5,477 nucleotides of DNA from Rubrobacter sp. (lineage in GTDB: Bacteria; Actinomycetota; Rubrobacteria; Rubrobacterales; Rubrobacteraceae). The notes beneath the pieces were generated by a model. It was not told the DNA's origin. It searched no databases and saw nothing but the letters and a program-made list of their open reading frames with translations. Shown piece by piece: positions 1 to 4,434 of the stretch. The stretch lies in contig JADDPV010000254.1 in NCBI GenBank assembly GCA_016781705.1, forward strand, positions 1 through 5,477, in the 5' to 3' direction. A program made the position numbers and the translations under genes. Each line of letters starts with the position of its first letter. Position 1 is the stretch's first letter.

Positions 1-144
1 TAGCCTGGCCGCTACCCGTTCGGGGCGATCCTCGAGACGGCCTTGGCGGTGGGAGACGGGCCGCCACACGTTGACCGTGGCCATCGCCACGAGGGCGTAG
101 GCGATCACCATCGCCGACAGATACACCACGAGGAACGCCGCCAT
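1..144 (-). CDS. Partial membrane-anchored hypothetical protein (C-terminus off the left edge)
   Basis: The minus strand reads 48 open codons from an ATG at 144 to the window edge with no stop. The protein begins MAAFLVVYLSAMVIAYALVA and continues through a hydrophobic stretch to about residue 24, followed by a basic, Arg-rich segment (WRPVSHRQGRLEDRPERVAARL). This looks like one N-terminal membrane helix or signal anchor with a soluble part beyond the window. The start is well fixed: a GGAGG lies at 148-152, three bases upstream, and an in-frame TAG at 160-162 leaves no other start codon between. Third positions are mostly G or C, as in real genes here. I do not recognise the family, and too little is visible to name a function. 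Confidence is good that it is a gene and low on anything further. Confidence 0.7.
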   Translation of the reverse strand, partial: MAAFLVVYLSAMVIAYALVAMATVNVWRPVSHRQGRLEDRPERVAARL

Positions 145-159
145 GCCCCTCCGTTTCCG

Positions 160-456
160 CTAACCCGTTCGGGAAGTATAGATGCTCGCGAGGATCGGGG
201 GCCCAAGAGGGGGCGGTACCCTGGAGGATCCCGGCCAGGCGATCCCCTCCTGCGCGCCCCCGCCGCTGGGAGCCTTCCGCCGCCGCGGGTGCCCAGTTTC
301 CACGGTTCGAAAGAGGCCGTCCTCCTCCACTACGGCGTTCTCCCGGAAGAACGCCGCGTCAACGACGAAACCGCTAACGTAATCCCGTTCTAGCCCGTCT
401 TCGTCGGGCCCGATCTTCGTTCGTCCGGCGGCACGCCGAACGCGGGTGTAGAGTTG
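160..456 (-). pseudogene. Possible gene remnant, start-less open frame
   Basis: A minus-strand frame stays open from beyond 456 down to a TAG at 160-162, which is also the in-frame stop just before the start of the gene at 144. The part from about 270 to 456 reads like protein (for example GPDEDGLERDYVSGFVVDAA and FFRENAVVEEDGLFRTVETG), with acidic and hydrophobic residues alternating as in a folded domain. The last part turns into Pro/Arg/Gly-rich sequence typical of non-coding high-GC DNA. There is no ATG, GTG or TTG at the 5' side; the first possible start is a GTG at 330, deep inside. Third-position G or C is lower than in the intact genes. The best reading is a decayed fragment, but chance openness of a high-GC antisense frame is possible. 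No family recognised. Confidence 0.25.
393..409 (+). other. Short hairpin upstream of the DUF1206 gene
   Basis: GCCCG at 393-397 pairs with CGGGC at 405-409 around a 7-base loop. A second small inverted repeat, CGGCG (426-430) with CGCCG (434-438), follows. Neither has a T-tract, so I do not call a terminator. They lie in the 5' region of the DUF1206 gene and could be leader structure or chance GC pairing. Confidence 0.2.
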
Positions 457-491
457 TGGCCGGAGAGTCGAGACGAGAAAGGGGCGCGGCC

Positions 492-1349
492 ATGGCGCAA
501 AGCGATCCGCCCACCGCAGAAGCGAGAGAGAGTACCGAGCGCGCGGCTCGGCGCGCGGGCTCCTGGGTGAATTGGATAGCGCGCGCGGGCTACGTGGCGA
601 AGGGCATGGTCTACGCGACGATCGGGGTGCTGGCGATGCGGCAGGCCTTGGGGACGGGCGGCGCGAACACCGGGCCGGGCGGCGCGATGCGGAGCATCGG
701 GTCAGTGGGGTCGCAACCTTTGGGGCAGGTCTTGGTCGTCGTCCTGGCCGCCGGGCTGGCCGGGTACGCCTTGTGGAAGCTGGTGCAGGGGATCATGGAC
801 CCCGACGAAAAGGGGTCCGACGCCCACGGCATCCTGCGCCGCGTTGGCTACGTCGGGAGCGGGGCACTGCACGGCGGCCTGGGCTTCACCGCGACACAGT
901 CCGTCTTCGGCGCGGAGGATAGCTCGGAGGACGCCATGGCGGCCAGCGCCATAGCCTATCAGCCCCCGCTTGGCCAGATTGGGGTCGGGCTGGTAGGACT
1001 GATCGTGATCGCCGTCGGCCTCTACCAGCTCTACGCGGCCTATGGGGCCACATTCCGTGACGACCTGAAGCTGGACCGGTTGAGCGCTGCGGAGGACCGC
1101 TGGGTCACGCTCGCGGGGCGCGTGGGTACCGCCGCCCGCGCCCTCGCCATCGGCGTGGCCGGGGCCTTCGTGGTCCTGGCTGCGTACCAATCCGACCCGA
1201 GCGAGACCCGGGGCCTGGGCGGGGCGCTCGAAACCCTCCAGCACCAGCCCTTGGGCTCTTACATGCTCGGCGCCGTGGCCGCGGGCCTACTCGTCTACGG
1301 CGCCTTTATGCTCCTCGTGGCCCGCTACCGCCGCATAGAGCCCACCTGA
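492..1349 (+). CDS. DUF1206 family integral membrane protein
   Basis: A 285-residue membrane protein of the DUF1206 family, which is common in actinobacteria and has no established function. It shows three tandem two-helix repeats. Each begins with an R-x-G-(Y/T)-x-x-(K/S/R) type segment (RAGYVAKGMVY near residue 32, RVGYVGSGALH near 117, RVGTAARALAI near 210) and each second helix follows a Q-P-(P)-L-G motif (residues 75-78, 157-161, 252-255). Predicted helices lie at about 33-53, 79-99, 118-138, 162-182, 211-231 and 257-277, between a charged N-terminal tail and a basic end (RYRRIEPT). I chose the ATG at 492 because AGGGG at 480-484 sits seven bases upstream; an in-frame GTG at 456 has no visible ribosome-binding site. 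Length and repeat pattern fit a complete member. It appears to stand alone, with no same-strand partner close by. Confidence 0.93.
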   Translation: MAQSDPPTAEARESTERAARRAGSWVNWIARAGYVAKGMVYATIGVLAMRQALGTGGANTGPGGAMRSIGSVGSQPLGQVLVVVLAAGLAGYALWKLVQGIMDPDEKGSDAHGILRRVGYVGSGALHGGLGFTATQSVFGAEDSSEDAMAASAIAYQPPLGQIGVGLVGLIVIAVGLYQLYAAYGATFRDDLKLDRLSAAEDRWVTLAGRVGTAARALAIGVAGAFVVLAAYQSDPSETRGLGGALETLQHQPLGSYMLGAVAAGLLVYGAFMLLVARYRRIEPT

Positions 1350-1366
1350 GCCGCGCGGCTCGCCCC

Positions 1367-1402
1367 CGGAAAGCCCGGTTCGGAGCCCATCGAGGCTTTC
1401 CG
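1367..1402. terminator. Possible bidirectional terminator hairpin
   Basis: CGGAAAGCC at 1367-1375 is a perfect 9-bp inverted repeat of GGCTTTCCG at 1394-1402, with an 18-base loop. It starts 18 bases after the DUF1206 stop and lies between that gene and the converging minus-strand remnant, where a shared terminator would be expected. There is no T-run on either side, so it is not a canonical intrinsic terminator. GGTTC (1377-1381) with GAACC (1405-1409) offers a competing stem. Confidence 0.4.
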
Positions 1403-1451
1403 AGGAACCCCGGACCGGGCGGGACAGGCGCTCACCGGCAGGCGCGAAGAA

Positions 1452-1687
1452 TTACCCATATCCGCGATCATCAGCCAAGCGTAAGCTACGGGTGTCACGA
1501 GGGTGGAGGAGAAAATCCTTCTCCGGAAAGGAGCGCGAGGTGCCCAAGATGATCCTCGCCGCCGCGTCATAGTTCTTTGGGTTGGCCTCGCCGCGCCGGC
1601 GCCACGCACCGCTTCCGGCCACCGCTCGGCGGCCTCGACTTGACCTTGATCGATCTCCACGACGACCTCGTCGTACGCGAGGTTCAT
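1452..1687 (-). pseudogene. Probable small gene broken by a frameshift, unknown family
   Basis: From an ATG at 1687 the minus strand reads a protein-like segment with GC-rich third positions (MNLAYDEVVVEIDQGQVEAA, then ERWPEAV). After about 35 codons that frame turns into basic low-complexity sequence, while a neighbouring minus-strand frame becomes protein-like (NPKNYDAAARIILGTSRSFP, then EKDFLLHPRDTRSLRLADDRGYG) and stops at 1452-1454. Joining the two gives a protein of roughly 78 residues, so one small indel near 1580-1590 is the simplest explanation. Without a frameshift, the first frame runs on to 1325 and overlaps the 3' end of the DUF1206 gene by 25 bp, which is unlikely. There is no strong ribosome-binding site at 1687, but the ATG overlaps the stop of an upstream mini-ORF (TAATG). 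I do not recognise the family. Confidence 0.35.
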
Positions 1688-1796
1688 TATCTCTGAATTG
1701 CCGGGACACTCGCGCCGGCACCTCCTGGGCCGGCGCCGGGGTATGCTCGGCCCCGTGTCACGCTTTTCCCATACGAAACCTCCTCTCCGTAGTCAT
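1687..1796 (-). other. Leader with overlapping mini-ORFs and a strong Shine-Dalgarno
   Basis: Reading leftward, an ATG at 1796 opens a 12-codon ORF (MTTERRFRMGKA) ending at 1758. Inside it a perfect AGGAGG (plus positions 1779-1784) lies six bases ahead of a second ATG at 1772, which would give only M-G-K-A. The stop TGA overlaps a GTG at 1761 (GTGA), which opens 24 codons ending in a TAA at 1687-1689, and that stop overlaps the ATG at 1687 (TAATG). Overlapping stop/start pairs are a hallmark of translational coupling. This could be a real leader-peptide arrangement, or the wreck of the 5' end of one gene after frameshifts. The six-base SD spacing is what makes it stand out. Confidence 0.35.
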
Positions 1797-1806
1797 GTTC
1801 GTCCTT

Positions 1807-1833
1807 GGGTGGGGGTCGTCCCGAACCCCACCC
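1807..1833. other. GC-rich hairpin in the leader region
   Basis: GGGTGGGG at 1807-1814 pairs perfectly with CCCCACCC at 1826-1833 around an 11-base loop. On the minus strand it would fall in the 5' untranslated region, ahead of the mini-ORF start at 1796. It has no T-run, so an attenuator role is only a guess. Part of it coincides with one copy of the ACCCCCAC octamer (1809-1816). Confidence 0.4.
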
Positions 1834-1843
1834 CCCGAATCCG

Positions 1844-1855
1844 GCTTGTACAAGC
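1844..1855. promoter_or_regulatory. Perfect 12-bp palindrome, candidate operator
   Basis: GCTTGTACAAGC is its own reverse complement over all 12 bases, with an AT-containing core (TTGTACAA) in GC-rich surroundings. It sits between the iron-box-like site at 1884-1902 and the leader mini-ORFs, where a dimeric repressor could bind. I cannot assign it to a known regulator family. Confidence 0.35.
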
Positions 1856-1883
1856 GGTTTCCACGGCGGAAGGTGGGAGAGGT

Positions 1884-1902
1884 GGGGGTTACGCTAACCT
1901 AA
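1884..1902 (-). promoter_or_regulatory. DtxR/IdeR-like iron box
   Basis: The plus-strand segment GGGGGTTACGCTAACCTAA matches the DtxR/IdeR consensus TTAGGTTAGGCTAACCTAA at 15 of 19 positions. The right half is perfect (GCTAACCTAA) and the mismatches fall at positions 1, 2, 3 and 9. DtxR/IdeR proteins are the iron-dependent repressors of actinobacteria and bind such boxes when loaded with Fe(II). The nearest coding signal that could be controlled is the minus-strand leader starting near 1796, about 90 bases away; on the plus strand the next gene is 530 bases away. One octamer copy (1882-1889) overlaps the degenerate half. I see no convincing -35/-10 pair beside it. Confidence 0.5.
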
Positions 1903-2435
1903 GAGGATTCGCACGGCTTCCGGTTCCTTCTTCGCTCACCGCCGTCTCCTCCCCTTTCCCGCTTCGCGCGGCTGTCGTTCAACCCCCACCTCTTGGGCGA
2001 AGATCAGCCTATATAAGGGGTTTTCGCTTGCAGTAACCCCCACTCTAACCCATACCTGATCCGCACCCGACCCCCACCCTGTCAGCCACTCTCCGGAGGG
2101 GATCAGGGCGATGTCTTCGGGGGCGGTTTCGATGCCGCGTGGGCCGCGACTGCGCGGTGCGCGAGGGTGTGCGTGACCACCCGGTTTCCCGCCCCCTATA
2201 CCCACCGGCGGATAACCATCCGTCGCCACGGCATTCGCTGCGCCTCCTGCGAGGAGAGCGTGTCTCGATACCAACCACTTTTGCCCCGCGTAACCTCGAC
2301 GGCGGGGGCCCCGTCCGCTATAAAGGATGCCGTGAAGGGGCGGCCCCGGCGCCGGCGGTGGAAGACCCGGCAGTCTGCCGTGCGTGCCGACCCTTCGGCG
2401 CGGAAGCCAAGATGAGCTCTAAGGAGGGATGTGTG
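1903..2435. other. Intergenic stretch without a supported gene
   Basis: Apart from the octamer copies and one possible promoter, I find no gene here. Open frames on both strands give Arg/Pro/Gly-rich products without coherent domains or ribosome-binding sites. The segment 1911-1980 is markedly pyrimidine-rich on the plus strand. An AT-rich patch (TATATAAG, 2010-2017) stands out but has no -35 partner at proper spacing on either strand. Confidence 0.5.
2296..2324 (+). promoter_or_regulatory. Possible sigma-70-type promoter for the small gene at 2436
   Basis: TATAAA at 2319-2324 matches the -10 consensus at five of six bases. TCGACG at 2296-2301 matches TTGACA at four of six, with an ideal 17-base spacer. 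Transcription would start near 2331, about 105 bases before the small gene's start codon. AT-rich hexamers are rare in this region, which adds some weight. Confidence 0.4.
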
Positions 2436-2651
2436 ATGCCTCGGAGGGCGGCGGACGACGGCGAGCGTTACATGCGCTGGCTGGAGGGGATGTGGGAGAC
2501 GCACAAGCTCGACCTCGGCTACCCCAACGCGGGGCGAGAGGAGGAGAGGAAAGAGGAGATCCTCGAGATGCTTACGGGCCTCGGCGAGCTCTCCGAGAAG
2601 CTCAGGGTGGAGACGCCGAGTTTCCCGCCGCCGGAGTCACGACGACGTTGA
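2436..2651 (+). CDS. Small charged hypothetical protein, 71 residues
   Basis: The ORF has a strong ribosome-binding site, AAGGAGG at 2421-2427, eight bases before the ATG at 2436. An in-frame GTG at 2433 is five bases from it and would add one residue; an out-of-frame ATG at 2429 is too close to be used. Nearly all third positions are G or C, so it reads as a real gene. The product is soluble and strongly charged: a segment with Trp and Met (residues 12-23, YMRWLEGMWETH), a likely turn (LDLGYPNAG, 25-33), then a Glu/Lys/Leu-rich helix (34-57, GREEERKEEILEMLTGLGEL and onward), and a Pro/Arg-rich tail (SFPPPESRRR). There is no signal peptide or membrane segment. The helix could mediate self-association or binding. 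I do not recognise the family. It has no close same-strand neighbour. Confidence 0.65.
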   Translation: MPRRAADDGERYMRWLEGMWETHKLDLGYPNAGREEERKEEILEMLTGLGELSEKLRVETPSFPPPESRRR

Positions 2652-2706
2652 TCGCCGCTCCCTCTTCCTACGCTCGAAGGAAGTTCGGCGACGAAAGGAA
2701 GGGCCG

Positions 2707-2758
2707 AGCGACGGTCGGGGTGGCCATCATCGCCGTCGAGCTGGGCCCCACCGTCGCT
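2707..2758. other. Long hairpin, 13 bp with one bulge
   Basis: AGCGACGGT (2707-2715) pairs perfectly with ACCGTCGCT (2750-2758). After a single bulged C at 2716 the stem continues with GGGG (2717-2720) against CCCC (2746-2749), giving 13 base pairs around a 25-base loop that can itself pair (GGC 2722-2724 with GCC 2732-2734). It starts 55 bases after the small gene's stop. No T-run follows, so it could be a 3' stabilising structure, a factor-assisted terminator or a protein-binding site. Confidence 0.45.
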
Positions 2759-2863
2759 GCGGGGGCAGAAGACTCAGCAACTTCGTCTTAGGAGCCCGAA
2801 AACTGCCGGTCGGCCCGGCCCCTGCCTCTTCGGGGTACTTTTCGCCTTATCTAGGCCCCTTTC

Positions 2864-2939
2864 GTGACCGGCCGCCCGGTCGCCGCCGTTCGCCCGCCGG
2901 TCACATTAGCGTTGAGGCACCGAGTATACGGTGACCGGC
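2864..2939 (+). other. Mutually exclusive hairpins of GTGACCGGC
   Basis: The inverted copy at 2896-2904 (GCCGGTCAC) can pair with the upstream copy at 2864-2872 (9 bp, 23-base loop) or with the downstream copy at 2931-2939 (9 bp, 26-base loop), but not with both. A terminator-like hairpin follows 12 bases later. This geometry is seen in attenuators and riboswitch-like leaders, but I recognise no known riboswitch core. It could also be part of a small RNA ending at the terminator. Confidence 0.35.
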
Positions 2940-2951
2940 CACGATCAGCCC

Positions 2952-2979
2952 CCGACCGGAAGGGAGCCGGTCGGCTTTT
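2952..2979 (+). terminator. Rho-independent terminator-like hairpin
   Basis: CCGACCGG (2952-2959) pairs perfectly with CCGGTCGG (2967-2974) around a 7-base loop and is followed at once by CTTTT (2975-2979). This is the best intrinsic-terminator candidate in the window and points rightward. The nearest upstream plus-strand gene ends 300 bases earlier, so it either ends a long 3' region of that message or a separate small RNA starting in the 2660-2860 area. Confidence 0.55.
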
Positions 2980-3016
2980 CGGCCTACCTACGCGGTTCTC
3001 CGCCCCGATTTTGGGT

Positions 3017-3039
3017 CCGACCGGTGCGACCGGCGGTTT
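3017..3039 (+). terminator. Second, weaker terminator-like hairpin
   Basis: CCG (3017-3019) plus CCGGT (3021-3025), with A3020 bulged, pair with ACCGG (3029-3033) plus CGG (3034-3036) around a 3-base loop, followed by TTT. It reuses the GACCGG word and lies 38 bases after the stronger hairpin, so the two could act in tandem. Confidence 0.3.
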
Positions 3040-3077
3040 CCGAACCTGAACGGCCGGGACGCAAGCGGGTAGGATAA

Positions 3078-3295
3078 CCAAGAGCCGGTGCGGCGCTGCT
3101 GTCGACCGGCTTCTCCGACGACCGCGGGGGCGTCGCGGTCGGCCTGGGACTCCTCGGGCGGTTCGTGCCCCTCGTGCGGCGGGTGAGGCGCTTGGGCTGC
3201 GCATCGAGAAGGTGACCGGCGAGGGGCTGATCTCGTCGGTCTGCGATCCTCGCCTGAGCGTCGAGCGGACCGCCCTGGACCCGCCGGGGGAATGA
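3078..3295 (+). pseudogene. Probable gene remnant with a frameshift, unknown family
   Basis: From 3078, right after an in-frame TAA, the plus strand gives a protein-like run with almost all third positions G or C (AGAALLSTGFSDDRGGVAVG, then LGLLGRFVPLVRRV). That frame soon ends, while the frame offset by one base at about 3188 continues in the same style (ALGLRIEKVTGEGLISSVCD, then PRLSVERTALDPPGE) to a TGA at 3293-3295. A single-base loss near 3186-3188 would join them into about 72 residues. No start codon or ribosome-binding site fits the left end, so it looks both truncated and frameshifted. A sequencing error at 3186-3188 would explain the frameshift but not the missing start. I do not recognise the family. 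Confidence 0.4.
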
Positions 3296-3490
3296 GCCGC
3301 TGGCGTGCCTCGTGAGCTTCGGCCGTCGGGACTTCCTGGGGTCCCTTCGCGAGTAGGCGGACGCGGCACGAGGTGAAGATGGGCCGATATGTGCAGAAGA
3401 AATGCGCAAAGTATGCATTGCGAAGGGTTACGCGCCGCGGGTCCTCGGGCACAACAAGTATGGCCGAGACCACGCGACGAAGGGGCTTCC

Positions 3491-4387
3491 GTGACCGAAG
3501 ACCAGCACACCCAGCAGGACCCAACGACGCAGTACCCGCAGCCGAACTTCGGCGAGCAGAAGGTAGAGCCCCCCGGCCTCGAGTCCAAGATGGACCCCAA
3601 GCCCGACTACGGCGAGGAGACCTACCGCGGCTCCGGCAGGCTGGAGGGCAAGAAAACCGTCATCACCGGTGGGGACTCCGGGATCGGGCGGGCCGTCGCG
3701 CTCGCGTTCGCCCGCGAGGGGGCGGACGTCCTGATCTCGTACCTGGACGAGGAGCCCGACGCCGAGGAGACGGCGCGGGTCGTCGAGGCGGCGGGCAGGA
3801 AGGCGGTGCGGGTGCCAGGCGACGTGAGGAATGAGGCCCATTGCCGGGCGATCGTGCAAAAGGCCGTGGACGAGTTCGGGCAGATCGACGTCCTGGTGAA
3901 CAACGCCGCCTACCAGATGGTGCAGCCCGGCGGCATCGCCGACATCTCCACCGAGCAGTTCGACCGGGTCTTCAAGACCAACATCTATGCGACGTTCTGG
4001 CTGTCCAAGGCGGCGATCCCGTACATGCAACCGGGCGCGAGCATCATCAACACCGCCTCCATCGAGGCCTACCAGCCGATGCCGGGGCTCCTCGACTACG
4101 CCTCCACCAAGGGCGCCATCGTCACGTTCACGAAGGGGCTCGCGCAGGGTCTGATCCCGCAGGGCATACGGGTCAACGTCGTGGCGCCGGGGCCGGTGTG
4201 GACCCCCCTGATCCCGGCGACCATGCCCGCCGAGCAGGTAACGCAGTTCGGTGCGTCTGAGTCCCCGATGGGGCGCCCCGCCCAACCCGCCGAGTTGGCG
4301 CCGCCTTACGTCTTCCTCGCGTCCCAGGAGTCCAGCTACGTTAACGGCGAGACCCTGGGCGTCACCGGCGGGACCCCCCTGCCCTGA
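3491..4387 (+). CDS. SDR family oxidoreductase, YghA-like
   Basis: A 298-residue NAD(P)-dependent short-chain dehydrogenase/reductase of the subgroup that includes E. coli YghA and Bacillus general stress protein 39. These soluble enzymes interconvert alcohols and carbonyls; the substrate cannot be told here. The N-terminal extension (residues 1-50: Gln/Pro-rich, then MDPKPDYGEETYRGSGRLEG) is typical of the subgroup. The Rossmann cofactor motif TGGDSGIG is at 59-66, D111 follows beta-3 (GDV), NNAA at 137-140, and the catalytic tetrad is complete: N164, S190, Y203 and K207 (YASTK). The end (YVNGETLGVTGGTPLP) is normal, so the gene is full length. I chose the GTG at 3491 because GAAGGGG at 3478-3484 lies six bases upstream; an in-frame ATG at 3389 would add 34 unrelated residues. 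The HAD gene follows after 47 bp, probably in one operon. Confidence 0.95.
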   Translation: MTEDQHTQQDPTTQYPQPNFGEQKVEPPGLESKMDPKPDYGEETYRGSGRLEGKKTVITGGDSGIGRAVALAFAREGADVLISYLDEEPDAEETARVVEAAGRKAVRVPGDVRNEAHCRAIVQKAVDEFGQIDVLVNNAAYQMVQPGGIADISTEQFDRVFKTNIYATFWLSKAAIPYMQPGASIINTASIEAYQPMPGLLDYASTKGAIVTFTKGLAQGLIPQGIRVNVVAPGPVWTPLIPATMPAEQVTQFGASESPMGRPAQPAELAPPYVFLASQESSYVNGETLGVTGGTPLP

Positions 4388-4422
4388 AGAGGATCCGTAC
4401 AGGTTCGTACGAGGGCTGAACT

Positions 4423-4428
4423 AGGAGG
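4423..4428 (+). promoter_or_regulatory. Shine-Dalgarno that decides the HAD gene start
   Basis: A perfect AGGAGG directly abuts the ATG at 4429 with no spacer, which is too close for normal initiation. The in-frame TTG at 4435 lies six bases downstream, the usual distance, so TTG is the likelier start despite being a rarer codon. Confidence 0.6.
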
Positions 4429-4434
4429 ATGACT

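Larger units (their letters stand above)
1809..2077. repeat. Five copies of the octamer ACCCCCAC in both orientations
   Basis: Exact copies lie on the minus strand at 1809-1816 and 1882-1889, and on the plus strand at 1982-1989, 2036-2043 and 2070-2077. Some extend further: 1878-1890 and 1981-1993 form a 13-bp inverted repeat (AGAGGTGGGGGTT / AACCCCCACCTCT), and GTGGGGGTTAC at 1882-1892 is the exact inverse of 2033-2043. All left-hand copies point one way and all right-hand copies the other, around a centre near 1935. That looks like binding sites for one regulator around a divergent promoter region, or long-range hairpin arms. Composition bias raises the chance background. Confidence 0.5.
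2652..3077. other. Intergenic stretch with inverted repeats, no supported gene
   Basis: No intact gene is visible. A plus-strand frame around 2698-2790 gives a short protein-like run (ATVGVAIIAVELGPTVAAGA) ending in a TAG at 2789-2791, but it has no start of its own. It coincides with a long hairpin, so it may be a remnant or chance. The rest holds the GACCGG cluster and terminator-like hairpins described separately. Confidence 0.4.
2806..3219. repeat. Cluster of GACCGG hexamers in both orientations
   Basis: GACCGG or its inverse CCGGTC occurs at 2806, 2866, 2876, 2897, 2933, 2954, 2967, 3019, 3028, 3104 and 3214. The longer word GTGACCGGC occurs at 2864-2872, inverted at 2896-2904, and again at 2931-2939 and 3212-3220. 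Inverted copies form several hairpins. The last copies fall in a probable gene remnant and may be coincidental. Confidence 0.5.

Noticed and set aside
43..393. Plus-strand 116-codon frame at the left side
   Set aside because: It overlaps the better-supported minus-strand gene start at 144 and is His/Arg/Pro/Gly-rich with no ribosome-binding site.
702..1244. Minus-strand 180-codon frame opposite the DUF1206 gene
   Set aside because: It lies wholly within a confident membrane-protein gene and gives a low-complexity product, as expected of high-GC antisense frames.
1540..1572. Tiny plus-strand ORF (10 codons from GTG) behind AAAGGAG
   Set aside because: The spacing is good, but the ORF is antisense to the more protein-like minus-strand frame and too short to support alone.
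1807..1888. G-quadruplex from the G-runs
   Set aside because: Each strand offers at most three separate runs of three or more G within a short distance, so a standard four-tract quadruplex is not supported.
2010..2017. AT-rich TATATAAG as a promoter -10
   Set aside because: No -35-like hexamer occurs at 16-18 bases on either strand.
2851..3600. Minus-strand 249-codon frame across the GACCGG region
   Set aside because: It crosses into the start of the dehydrogenase gene, and its product is Arg/Pro/Ser-rich without domain-like segments.
3428..4285. Long minus-strand open frame opposite the dehydrogenase
   Set aside because: It is exactly antisense to a complete SDR gene, is rich in Arg, Gly and Leu, and has no ribosome-binding site or recognisable domain.
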